From positions 12,322,948 to 12,386,947 of the forward strand of contig NC_133948.1 of the NCBI RefSeq assembly GCF_031877795.1: a stretch of DNA of 64,000 nt, given 5' to 3'. Below, piece after piece: positions 1-9,577 of this stretch. The notes beneath the pieces are model-generated. The model saw only the letters and a list, made by a program, of their open reading frames with translations. It ran no database searches and was not told the origin of the DNA. Every line of letters starts with the position of its first letter. Positions within the stretch are counted from its first letter, which is position 1. The position numbers and the translations under genes were made by a program. The DNA comes from Strix aluco (lineage: Eukaryota; Chordata; Aves; Strigiformes; Strigidae).

Positions 1-98
1 AATCAAAGTCAAAGTTCTTCAGCAAGCGATCTCGGAAGTAATGTCTCTCAATCATTCGAAAGTTTGACACTGGCTTTTCTCCCACTGTGAATTCCACT
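1..98 (-). CDS. UNC119B: UNC119B coding exon 4 (partial)
   Basis: The exon starts after a ttttgcatacag acceptor and is truncated by the start of the window after 98 bases. It encodes [20 protein letters not shown] and the following [12 protein letters not shown], the most conserved stretch of the family. The remaining C-terminal exon sequence is outside the window. Confidence 0.94.
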
Positions 99-1901
99 CT
101 GTATGCAAAAAGTAGGAGAAAACCAGCTAAGACGACATACCTCTCTTCCCATTGGAAGGACAGAGCCTTGGACCCGAGGCTACACAAGAATCCAACAGGT
201 CATTCCAGAGAGAGAGAGAGACTTTGACATCTGTAGTGTAAGATGGGTTCCCACTAGTCTTTGACTCAGTTTTGTTACAAATTGTCAAGGGACACTTTAT
301 AAACATCTGATTCTCCCTTCTTTCTGTGAACTCATACTCACGTTGCACCAACAGTCCGAAGACGGAGGAATGCTGGGGTGAACTGGTAACGAACAAAGCG
401 GCCTGCACTAGCGTCCAGTTCACTGGTGTCATCTTCATCCTCGTCATCTTGCTCTAGAAAACACAACAGCTCAAAGTTATCCTGCTAATAGCGTACACAT
501 AAGGTAATACTGGCTAGCGGGTGTATTGGGACAAGCTGCCTATTACACAGGCACTGAACATAAAGGTGTTTAATGACTGGTCTGAGACTCATACTGGCAC
601 TAAATAATAAAGAAAGATCTGCTATGATGGCACAGCCTTGGTGGCTCCGGAGCTGAAACCACACTCAATCTAAAAGGATATCCCCCCTCACAATTGCCAA
701 AGCACATGAAAGACACTCGGTACCATAACCAACCAACAAGGGAAGATTTGCAGTTGATAGTACTCTCATCTCCTGATAACCACTTCATGTTTTTATGACA
801 AGTTTCTCAGCAGAGGTAAACTCAGAGTTGCTGGAATTTCAGAAGAATTTAGTCACCAGGACATATCAAAGGTTACCTTTCTCCTTGGTTTGCATGGGTC
901 CTGCACTGCAACTTCTCAGCTTGGCGAGCCTCTCTCGCCTCCCCGCAATGTTAGCATAACATACCTGAAGCAGATGGCTTTGCAATTTCAAACAACACTG
1001 TTCCAGTTTCAAGGTCTCGGATCTTAAACCTGGTGAAGTCAATGTTGTAAATGTTGTCCTCGGGTTTGCATAAATAATCTAGAAGAGAAAGAAAACATAT
1101 AGTACCATTTCAAAAGATCTCTGAGCAATTACCAAAGGAACTTCTTTTTTTTTGCTAGCCCCAGCCCGTTAAGATACATACTGCACGTTGTTTTGCAGCT
1201 TTAGGAAAGCAGGACAAAATTGAAGCTAGGAGAAACAAAGGCACACTAGGTGCCAGACAGCAGAGCAAGAAAGGGAAGGAATCGGGACAGAAAAGCAGAG
1301 ATCTGCAACCCAAGAGGAAAAAAACTCAAACAACAAAACCCGAAGAACACCTCAAACTTTCTGGAAGTTGTAACAAAGCACACGGCGCTGCTGCCGCCGG
1401 CGCCGGCCAAGGCGCACACTCCTCAGCCGGTTCCGAGGCCGGCGCCCCGGCTGGCACCACTAATCCAGGGCGCCCCGGCTCCGCCGCTCCCTCCGCCGCC
1501 GCAGGGGCACGGCCCGGCCCGGCTCCGCGCCCCCGGCCGCGCAGCCCCCTGAGCCGCGGCGAACGGAGCCGCGCGGGGCGGGGGGGCGAGGGGGCGCCCG
1601 CCCGGGAACCGCGGACCAGCCGGCCCCCGGCCGAGCGCTGCCGGCCCGAGGCGCCCCCGCCGCGGGGCCCGGCGCCCGCGCTCCCCGGCCCGCACTCACT
1701 CTCCGTCACCCGGCACAGCCCCAGGACGTGCTCGGGCCGGACGGTCTCCAACGCCAGCAACTCGGACTCGGTCCACGGTGGCCTCGGCGCCGCGTCGGCC
1801 GAGCCGCGCCGTCCCCGCAGGCGGCTGAGCGGCCCCCCGGTCCCTGGCGGCGGCTTCTTCTCCGGGCCCGCCGCCGCCGCCCTCGCCTTCGAGCCGCTCA
1901 T
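1..1901 (-). CDS. UNC119B: UNC119B, lipid-binding ciliary trafficking chaperone (5' part; four coding exons, cut by window edge)
   Basis: Four minus-strand exons (1700-1901, 965-1078, 342-453, 1-98) join in phase to give 175 residues; human UNC119B is about 251 aa, so roughly 75 C-terminal residues lie off the left edge. The family is a PDEdelta-like immunoglobulin-type beta sandwich that binds N-myristoylated peptides; UNC119B delivers cargo such as NPHP3 to primary cilia and releases it through ARL3-GTP. Diagnostic pieces are the N-terminus [18 protein letters not shown]-like [11 protein letters not shown] (about residues 51-61), [20 protein letters not shown] (about 79-98), an acidic insert [14 protein letters not shown] (106-119), then [20 protein letters not shown] and [20 protein letters not shown]. 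The start is the ATG at 1901, with the MSGS opening shared with human UNC119B. The 1,3-type acidic insert and MSGS start favour UNC119B over UNC119A, and the MLEC neighbour agrees. Introns 99-341, 454-964 and 1079-1699 show nothing else. Confidence 0.95.
342..453 (-). CDS. UNC119B: UNC119B coding exon 3
   Basis: 112 bases between a gttttctag acceptor and a GTGAGTATG donor. It encodes the acidic linker [14 protein letters not shown] and the core block [20 protein letters not shown]. The acidic linker is equivalent to the Glu/Asp-rich insert that separates UNC119B from UNC119A in mammals. It ends after two bases of the Thr143 codon. Confidence 0.96.
965..1078 (-). CDS. UNC119B: UNC119B coding exon 2
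   Basis: 114 bases between a tcttctag acceptor and a GTATGT donor. It encodes residues 68-105, from [12 protein letters not shown] to FEIAKPSAS, the first strands of the lipid-binding beta sandwich. It leaves one base for the next exon, which joins to give Glu106. Confidence 0.96.
1700..1901 (-). CDS. UNC119B: UNC119B coding exon 1
   Basis: 202 coding bases, 67 codons plus one base. It begins at the ATG (1899-1901) and ends at a GTGAGT donor (1699-1694 read on minus). It encodes a low-complexity, basic and Ala/Pro-rich leader followed by the conserved [16 protein letters not shown] segment. The split codon A|AT gives Asn68 on joining to exon 2, restoring the ENYLCKPED block expected in the family. 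Any 5' UTR lies above 1901 in the CpG island. Confidence 0.95.
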
Positions 1902-1915
1902 CGCCCCGCCGCCGC

Positions 1916-1928
1916 CAAGATGGCCGCC
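1916..1928 (+). promoter_or_regulatory. YY1-type site next to the UNC119B start
   Basis: CAAGATGGCCGCC on plus, GGCGGCCATCTTG on minus, 15 bases upstream of the UNC119B ATG. It contains the AAGATGG core of the YY1 motif that is common within about 100 bp of mammalian start sites, with one mismatch in the GGC extension. This suggests that transcription of UNC119B starts very close by. Motif recognition only. Confidence 0.5.
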
Positions 1929-1988
1929 GCCTCCCCCCGTAGCTATGGGAGCGAGGGGCGGGGCCGCGGCGGGTCAGAGGGCGCGGGC

Positions 1989-2001
1989 GTTGCCTAGCAA
2001 C
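1989..2001. promoter_or_regulatory. RFX X-box in the UNC119B promoter
   Basis: GTTGCCTAGCAAC is a near-palindrome made of GTTGC and GCAAC half-sites. It includes the CCTAGCAAC half of the classic X-box bound by RFX-family winged-helix factors. It lies 88-100 bases upstream of the UNC119B ATG, in the position where RFX2/RFX3 sites sit in ciliary genes. UNC119B works in ciliary cargo delivery, so regulation by RFX is biologically sensible. Binding itself is inferred. Confidence 0.65.
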
Positions 2002-2018
2002 GGGGGGGGGGGGGGGGG
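2002..2018 (+). repeat. 17-base G homopolymer
   Basis: Seventeen consecutive G on the plus strand, directly abutting the RFX X-box and about 100 bases upstream of UNC119B. It can form G-quadruplex-type structure. Its exact length is prone to sequencing error. Confidence 0.9.
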
Positions 2019-2290
2019 CGCCAAGCTAAGCAGGGCCCTCCGCGTGTGCCCGGCCCCGAGCACCCACCCGAGGGTGTCCCCGGCCCCGGGGGCGGCGCCG
2101 GGTAAGGGCGGGGGAAGGTGGGAGTTACCCGAGGTAAAGAAACGCACCAAACCGGCCCCACGCGAGCTGCTCCCCCTCCCCGCTGCCCCCCGGCACCGTG
2201 AGGCGCCAGCCCGCGCCCCGCTGCGGCACCCAGGAAGCCGGGAGTCACCCCCCCTCTGCGCGGCGGGCGCACCTGGGTCTCCCGGTAATT

Positions 2291-3539
2291 AAATCACGGT
2301 CTGATTACAGAGAGTGGGTGTCCCCCGGAGGGCCCTGGTCCTTTTAAGGGAGGGTGACAAGCACTCTTCAGCACGGGGGTGCCATGGAGTGCACACCCCA
2401 CTGCTGCCCTGGCCTGGGGACACCCCAGCTGCTGTCCCCGGGGAGCTGGGACCCAGATCCGGGCAGGGACAGTGACAGGACCGTGTGCCCCGAGGAGGGT
2501 CATCCAGGAGCGCCTGTGCCCAGCCATGCTCTGCCCGGGTCAGCCAGCCTGCCAGCCCTGCCCCTGTCACCCCCACTCCGCGACCCCAGGAGCACACACC
2601 GGAGGGACAGTGGCAGATGTCGGACGAGTCTCCTGAGCCTGGCAGGAGGGAGTGGGGAGGTGCCACGGGAGCATCACACTGAGGAAAGGATGAATTTCTT
2701 CCCAAAAGAGGGGCTGCCCACCAGTCTGCTGGAGCCACTGAAGAGCTGCTAAGAATCACCTCCATCCCTTCAGGGAACTGGGGCAAGAACAAGAAACATC
2801 TGCGTCCTCCTTTCAGACTCCAGCCAACACTCAACACGCTCAAGATGACTGGAAACAGATTTAGAACAGTGGTTAGTGACGTCTGCTGCTGCTTGTAAGC
2901 AGCACGTGCCTGCTACTGCCAACTGAATGCTATTTCAAACAAGCCTGCCCATGCCAGTGCTCTCAAATCCTCCTCGCTGCATCGGGTTTGGTCCCTCCAT
3001 CCTGTGCCCCAGGAAGGACAGATGACCAAAGACCCAGGCTGTCTGGAAGGGCAGCTGCTCTGCATGGGCCAGGGTCCCTTGTCCCCTGAGAGCAGGCACA
3101 CAGAGAAGGAAGGTATCGCTTTCTCTCTGCTCCAGCTGCAGCCCCTTCTGACCACCTCTGACGCAGTTTCAAGCTGAAATTGGGGCAGCCTGTAAAACCC
3201 CAAAGGTAGATTACATCTCTGGTGTTCCTGATCTGAGCAGGAAGCAACAAGGTCCACATCAGCACTTTTAAGAGGATGTTGTACGGTTCAACTTGCACTT
3301 AATCACCTAGAACAACTGGCAAGAGAATACTGGAGCTATACCCGAGGCAGGCAGCGGCAGGGGGAGGCTCTGGGCTGCAGCAGTGGTGGGATGTTAAACT
3401 GCATCTCGGCGGCAGCCTGCAGTCCCCTCCGCAGTGCAGTCTTGGCCTCCCGCACTGCGAGCCTTAAAGCGGAGGGGGCTCCTCTGCCCCCACCACTAGA
3501 AAAGAGGGACCACCTCATCCAAGTGACAATATAATTTTG
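2291..3539. other. Intergenic stretch between the MLEC 3' end and the UNC119B promoter
   Basis: About 1.25 kb of mixed-composition DNA after the CpG island ends. Open frames of 132-184 codons on both strands have no recognisable domain, and no exon of a known gene was found. Nothing else can be supported here. Confidence 0.5.
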
Positions 3540-3545
3540 TTTATT
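3540..3545 (-). terminator. MLEC: Candidate distal poly(A) signal AATAAA
   Basis: AATAAA on minus, 5.8 kb after the MLEC stop. It is the last canonical signal I noticed before UNC119B and would give a very long 3' UTR, as in mammalian MLEC. Confidence 0.3.
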
Positions 3546-5923
3546 TTCCTTTAACACACTGCTGGTTAAAACTGCCAGACAGTAGATTTCAGAACATTCC
3601 CTCAACCAAACATCATGGGGAAATTAAAAAATAAAACCGCTACCATGTACCAAAAATAAAATAACCCACCCCCACACCCATCTTTTCCCCCAAACTAGTC
3701 CCTGCAAAGCCAATGCAATCAGAAATAGACATCTGTGCTTTTCACCCAGGGCTCAAGCTTGCTGCAAAATAAACTAAAAAAAAAAATGTCACTGCAAGTT
3801 GTTATAACACAAAGCAATGGACAGTAAAATAAAAAAATCCTCCTTAAAAGCCCGTTGTACTGGTGACAAGTACAGATGGAGATCTCTCCCCACACTGCTT
3901 TAGCCTTTACAGACAACCTAGACCTGCAGCTTCAAGCAGTTTGTGACGCGTCCTTAATGCCAAGGGCACGGGTCACTTCCACACGTCCCAGCCTACGCAG
4001 CCGGGCACTATGGAGCAGTGGGATGACCTGCCAGCGCTAAAACCTGCTACGACAACGGGACCAGCCATCACCGCCACCTGCCCAGCATCTCGCAGGCCTG
4101 GCTACTGCCTCCTGGCACAGAGCACAAATCCTGCCTCTGCTCTCAGTCTCCAGGGCTGCTTTACCAACCTGGCTGCTTCTTGAGTGGGAAAGCCCCAAAT
4201 ACACAAAGCCCTCATAGAAACCACAAGAAATTCAAGCCACCACTTGTCAGCAAGTTTCCAGATGCTGCTCCACTCCAGCGCCCTAGCTGAGGAACTGCTG
4301 TAGTGTAACAGAACAGCCGTGGTAGCCCAGGCAAGCACATCCCCACTAAGTGTGACTGGGAACAACCCCAGGGCAGAGACCCTGCATTTCCTCCATTCAC
4401 ACTCTCCCCAGTTAAACTGGTTCAAGCTGTACTTCACCCCTTGCCTTGAAAATGCCATCACACAAACTCTTTAGCAGAGACTTTTGGTGTTTGCAAAAGA
4501 TTATTCACATTTTCTAATCAGCCAGCACTGTTTCTAGGAGGGAGGAAAGCACTTCTGTTTTGTTGATTATTTTTTCTTTTTTTTTTTTTTTTAAATAAAG
4601 CACTTTTTGGGAAAAAAAAAATCAAAACCTATCAATAACCTGCAGTAGCATCCCACTGATCAGACTGGGGACAGTGCCACCGCATCCCTCCCCCTCCCAC
4701 ATCTTCCCCCCAATCTCCAAAAATAGTATTTAATATACAGCAATAAACTCTGAGCAAGCCAGAGTCCCGGAAGACATGGACCTGCCTTCACCTCTCCCGT
4801 CCAGCCCAGCACCATTTCAATGCGGTTGCTACTATACTCCTGGGACAAATCCGTTCGGATCCAAGGTGAAACGCACGTGCCCCAGCCCCGCTGGGTAGTG
4901 CATGAAGCAGGGGTGCAGCACAGGAGGCCTATTCGTGTAATCATGTTTCTGAGCCTTCACAGCTCCAGCCTGGTGGTGTATTTGTGCCGTTGAGAATACT
5001 TGTCGGAGCCTATTTGGGACTAGCCAGTGAAGACAGACTGGTGGAACCAGGCTGACGTTAAAAAAAGCATCCTTGAATTGTATTAGACTTTGGCATTTGT
5101 TGTGGAGATGCAGAAGCGTCAGTAGGTAAATTAGCTCAGTGCTGGCCCAGCTCCCATTTCCCTTGGATTCTCAGCAAGGATATTTCCCTCCCCACCACAT
5201 AAGTGCAAGAAGCAGACGGATCTCTCCCACGTTCGAGCACCAAACAGAGCCTGAAACACTTGGTACTTCGCAGCTGCTCGGAACCTGTCTCACATCAAGG
5301 GCTGAAGCTGCTCTGCTGGTCCTCTCCCTCCTCCTGCTGTTTTCTATCAAAGACAGGCCTGTTCATACCAGACTTCCCATATCAAGACATTTCCCTGGCT
5401 GTTGCAATCCCATTTCAACTTAAAGGAAGGCCAAGGGATAAAGCACAGGTCTCTGCTCCCTGTTCAGACCCAAATGGTGCAGGGCAAGCTTTCAGCAAGT
5501 GAGTTTGGGGGGCAGGACCCCCCAAGCCACACTCTGCACCCAGAAGCTGTGAGCACCATATGACTACCAGGACCCAGCCGTGACTCACTCAGCTCCGAAC
5601 TGCACAGACACGCAGGCACCAGACTGTCTGGAAGTTCTCCATCCTGCCTTCAGGAGATTTCTGGGGGGGAAGACCAGACCTGAAGGAGCTCTTCCAGTTC
5701 TTCTATCCCATACTAGGCTTTTTTTTTCATTGACCTCAAGGGCTGGAGCCAAAGATACTTGCTCACAGTTCTCTGCTTCAGCTGCGACCTCTGGAGCTGG
5801 CATCCAGGGACAGTGAGACAGTCCCCAGCTGATCGCGAGGGCAGGGAATGCCTGTCCCTTGGAGAAAAAGAAAAAACAACTCAGAAGCTCCTTAAAAAAA
5901 AAAGAAGCTTCTTCAAATAGACT

Positions 5924-5929
5924 TTTATT
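5924..5929 (-). terminator. MLEC: Candidate poly(A) signal AATAAA with U-rich downstream element
   Basis: AATAAA on minus. Within 20-60 bases downstream on the minus strand come two T-rich runs (complement of the A-runs at 5893-5903 and 5864-5880), the expected downstream element. It lies about 3.4 kb after the MLEC stop and is the best single candidate for an MLEC 3' end. Confidence 0.4.
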
Positions 5930-6182
5930 CAAAGTCCGAGACAAAGGCACCAAAAAGAGAAGGGAATTAATTTGGCTTTCTGCTTACTGCCACCTGGGAT
6001 ACTCAAAAGGGTCAGAGCTGTTGTTTTAGTCACACACACAGAAGGGGAAAATGTCCTGGCTTAAAGGTACGAGAGGGGCTGATGAGGGTGTAATTAAAAT
6101 AGGCTTTGGAACCACTACCCGAGGCTGGATCCAGGCCCAAAATATGACTGAAGGTGTCATCTTCCCCTTATTAAGTGAAAGC

Positions 6183-6188
6183 TTTATT
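6183..6188 (-). terminator. MLEC: Candidate poly(A) signal AATAAA
   Basis: AATAAA read on the minus strand about 3.2 kb after the MLEC stop codon. No strong U-rich element is obvious directly downstream, so it is weaker than the signal at 5924-5929. Confidence 0.25.
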
Positions 6189-9100
6189 AAAATTGCCTTA
6201 TCTGCCTCCGTCTACACAACTGCTCCACGAATCAAGCCAGGGTCTGTTCTGACCCAGCTCGCCACACTGCTGCACAGGGACCGTGCTTCATCTGCCTGCT
6301 GCTGGCGGGAGGCAACAAAGCACAAACAGGCCTGCCTCTAACTGGTCCAGTTAAACAACATCTTATATATTCCCTCAAACACCCGTGCTGGAAAGCTACA
6401 GCCAACCCAAACTTTTTCCTTCCCTGGTCAGGACGAGGTACCTCATTACACCCATCTGGCTGGCTTGCAGATGCTAGCAAGGGGAGCCAGCCTGAGTATG
6501 CCATTCCCAGTGAGGTGCTGACTGGTTATCCCCCACCATCCTCCCATGTTCCCACATGCTTTGTTTGAAGGCTCCTTCCAAGGCAAACCTGTCAGGAGGG
6601 GATGGACCGACAAACAAGGAAAACCGCTCATAGCACCATAACAGGGTCAGGAACACCCCAACCACCCAGATGCCAGCTTTGTAGTCACAAAGATGCATAA
6701 AACCAGAGCCAAAACAACTAAATCTAAGCCATGAAGGATGAACTATTATTCAAGTAAGAAAAATTAATTTGAACTGAGCAACTGGAACACAACAGATCAC
6801 CCTCTGCACAGCTTTGCTTTAGGGCAGCCGATGGCACCAGATGGGTGCCCTGGCTGCCAGGAGAGGCAGGGATAAACTATCCTAGAAGACTTGTGTCTGA
6901 CTTTTGCCCACCTAAATGCACGCCCCTTTTCTCATGCTAGGCAAGGTGCAGAGATTACTGGGTGAGCCACAAGAAGCCGAGCGACTCCTTGCTTCAAGGA
7001 TGCTCAAATAAAATGCAACCTAAAAGGCCTGGAGGAGAACAGCTCCTTACAGAGAAGCTTGCTACTTTCAAGCCCAGGTTCTTTGCTTAACAAATCAGCG
7101 CAGTTCATGCTTCTCAAAACTGATTAAGATCTAAATGTCTCTTTGCTCCAGTTACAGCAATCCCCAAAACACTGGAGAATCTCTGCAGGCACTGTCACCA
7201 AACAAAACAGAGCTCATATTTTATAAGAGTTTTATAAGTACTAGGATTTTAACAGCAGCTAGAAGACGAAGCAGACAACTTCAAGCTTACCTCCTTCTCA
7301 TCCTAACGTTTGTTCTTAAGCTCTGCTCTCTCTAAATCCTGTCTTCTTCAATGTGGCAGGGACCCTCTTGCTTCTCCCAAACTGGCTGTTACCACTTGTG
7401 CAACTGGAGAGAAGGTAATTAAGGTCCTACTACTTGCTTTCTAGCTCACAGACAGAGAGCTAGGGTCAGGCCTGTAGCAGCGATGTATGCGATCAGAAAG
7501 GCAAGGTTCAGTGCCACTGCTGCAGAGAGCAGAGCTTTGACACCTCCCCCAGCTCCAGTTCTGGAGCTAGCAAGCTGGCAGCTCACATCACAGCTTGAGG
7601 ATTAGAAGGAAGCAAAGGATTCAGCTGCTTGGGCCCAGCAGACCAGAAAGGCTGCTCCTCCAGTTTCCTTTCTGGAAACTAGGGAATTCTGCTGACCCTC
7701 CTCAGCTCAAAGAAAGGCTGAGCCACTGCAGGGGATCAAACTCAAGAACAACCACTAGGAAAACTCAGGCCCAGGAGGAGCAGCAGCAAGGGAGGATACC
7801 ACTCAGTGCCACTGCTCCGGGTAAAGAGAGTGCACTTCTGAGAACAAAAATAGCATGAGGTAAAGTGTCTGTGAGCCCAGAGCTCACCAGCATTGAAGCT
7901 GACCCGCAAGGACTCAACTCTGCCTGGGACAGATCCTGCTCCAGCACACAGAACATCTCCCACTAGCCAGAAGTGCTCAACATGTCAGTGGCCAAGACCA
8001 CGGGAAGGCAGCTCCCTGGAGCCTGCAGCTCTGGATCAGCAGGCACAGCGAGGGCTTTTGCTCTGCTCAGCTTCTGTCAGGCAGGCACAGGCTCTGTATG
8101 TGGAAACAGAAGCCTCTTGCAGAAATATCCCTGGGGGAAGCGGGTGACCTTGTCTCCAGTGTTCTGCTCACTTCCAGATCTCTGGAGGGCAACAAGCCAC
8201 CTTGCTCTACAGTACTGAAATGCTGGACACCTGCCCCTTCACTACAGTGCCCTGATATGCAAAAGGCCGAGCTAAGCGAAGCCGCCGACCAGCTGCACTG
8301 CACTTCCCACCGCTGCAGGCAGGCCTGGTCCCTGCAAAAGGGAACGAGACCCCACAGGGAGCACCCGCAAGGTTGCTCTGCTCTGTCCTACAGCACAGCC
8401 TGTTCACAGTCACCGGGCAGAGAGCTAACCGTTAGGAAGGTCAAAGAACAAGTCCAGAACCTCCTCTCTAGGTCACCTGATTCTCAGCTTCTTCCAAAGG
8501 AGAGGTCACTTGCTAGAAAGGGCAAAACAAGGAACTGGGCTTAAAATGAAACCTTTGAAAAGAAAAGGATATTAAAGGAAACAAAAGCCATAATCAATAC
8601 AGAAAACTAGTGCATCTGATCAGACGCTAACGTCAGCCTCTTGCAGGCTACAGCAGAATCCCTCTGCGACGGATCTAACGTTACAATTGCCAAACTAGGA
8701 AAGTCTCTCCCAACTGGTGCAGCAAATCAGGCCAGATAAATCCCTCTGCTCCTGGCGCAGCTTGCAGTCTTAGGAGGGGAATGTCTCCACAGAGGCTGAG
8801 CGGCTAGCTGGAGTCTCGGTATCTTTGTGCAGGTGAGTACCATACATCGTGTTGCACACATTCGGGGAGATGCTGAGCCAGGCTCCATCCTCCACAGTTG
8901 TTACTCACCCAATGGCACCACAACACTTCCACGCTCCCGGACAAAACATGTACCCAGGCCTGGTTTTAAGAGCTGCTTCCCTGCTAAGGAACCATACTCC
9001 ACCCAGCAAAGGCAGAGATCTTGCAGCACATGGCTTTCTCTCACTGTGGGACGTGGCCCAGAACTTGGTAGCATCAGCTTTCAACAGCCAGGACTCAGTT

Positions 9101-9347
9101 TACTCTTGGATGCCCCAGGGAGGATCAGAGGCTGCACATGGTGCGAAGGGGAAGGCGAGGGCCTCGCTGCTTGCTGGCAGGGGGAAGGTAAGCTCCCTCT
9201 TACCTGGACCTGCTATTCATTCCAAATGAATCTTTTTTTTTTTTTTTTCCCTTAAATTATGAACAATATGGAGAAATTGAAAGCAACCGTGTTTGGTCCA
9301 ACTCCTTCCCTCCCAGCCCCTTGGCTGATGCTCTGTGGGGCTTGCTC

Positions 9348-9577
9348 TCACAATCGGCAGAGGCAGAAGAGGGTAGGAATGAAGACACCAAAGGCCACCA
9401 ATATAGGAAACATGAGGCTGCTGTTGTCCGAGGCATAGGGGTTTGGTGTGCGTGGGCCTGACTGAACCCGGTTCTTATTTGCCTGCTTTTTAACACTGGA
9501 GCCATCATCATATTCATCTTCATCATCATCTTCCTCTTTTTTCTCCAGACCTGGGTGCGGCTGCAGCTTTGGAACAT
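9348..9577 (-). CDS. MLEC: MLEC coding exon 5 (terminal)
   Basis: 230 bases including the stop, residues 205-280, after a ttgtccaacag acceptor. It encodes [14 protein letters not shown], the acidic run, [20 protein letters not shown] and the transmembrane helix [16 protein letters not shown] with cytosolic tail CLCRL. The tail end is essentially identical to mammals. Confidence 0.97.

Larger units (their letters stand above)
1380..2290. promoter_or_regulatory. CpG island over UNC119B exon 1 and promoter
   Basis: Dense CpG and very high GC from about 1380 to 2290, dropping sharply on both sides. It covers UNC119B exon 1 and about 390 bases upstream, with no TATA box seen, as expected of a broadly expressed gene. 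Its edges are judged by eye. Open frames within it on both strands reflect GC content rather than coding. Confidence 0.85.
3540..9347 (-). other. MLEC: Probable long 3' UTR of MLEC
   Basis: After the MLEC stop (9348-9350) about 5.8 kb follows with no exon of another gene, and then a minus-strand AATAAA at 3540-3545. Mammalian MLEC mRNA is known for a 3' UTR of several kilobases, so this stretch is best read as UTR with several possible ends. The extent is inference: transcription could stop at the earlier signals near 6183 or 5924. Confidence 0.45.

Noticed and set aside
2289-2843. 184-codon minus ORF between MLEC and UNC119B
   Set aside because: Ser/Gly/Cys-rich noise without motifs or splice context.
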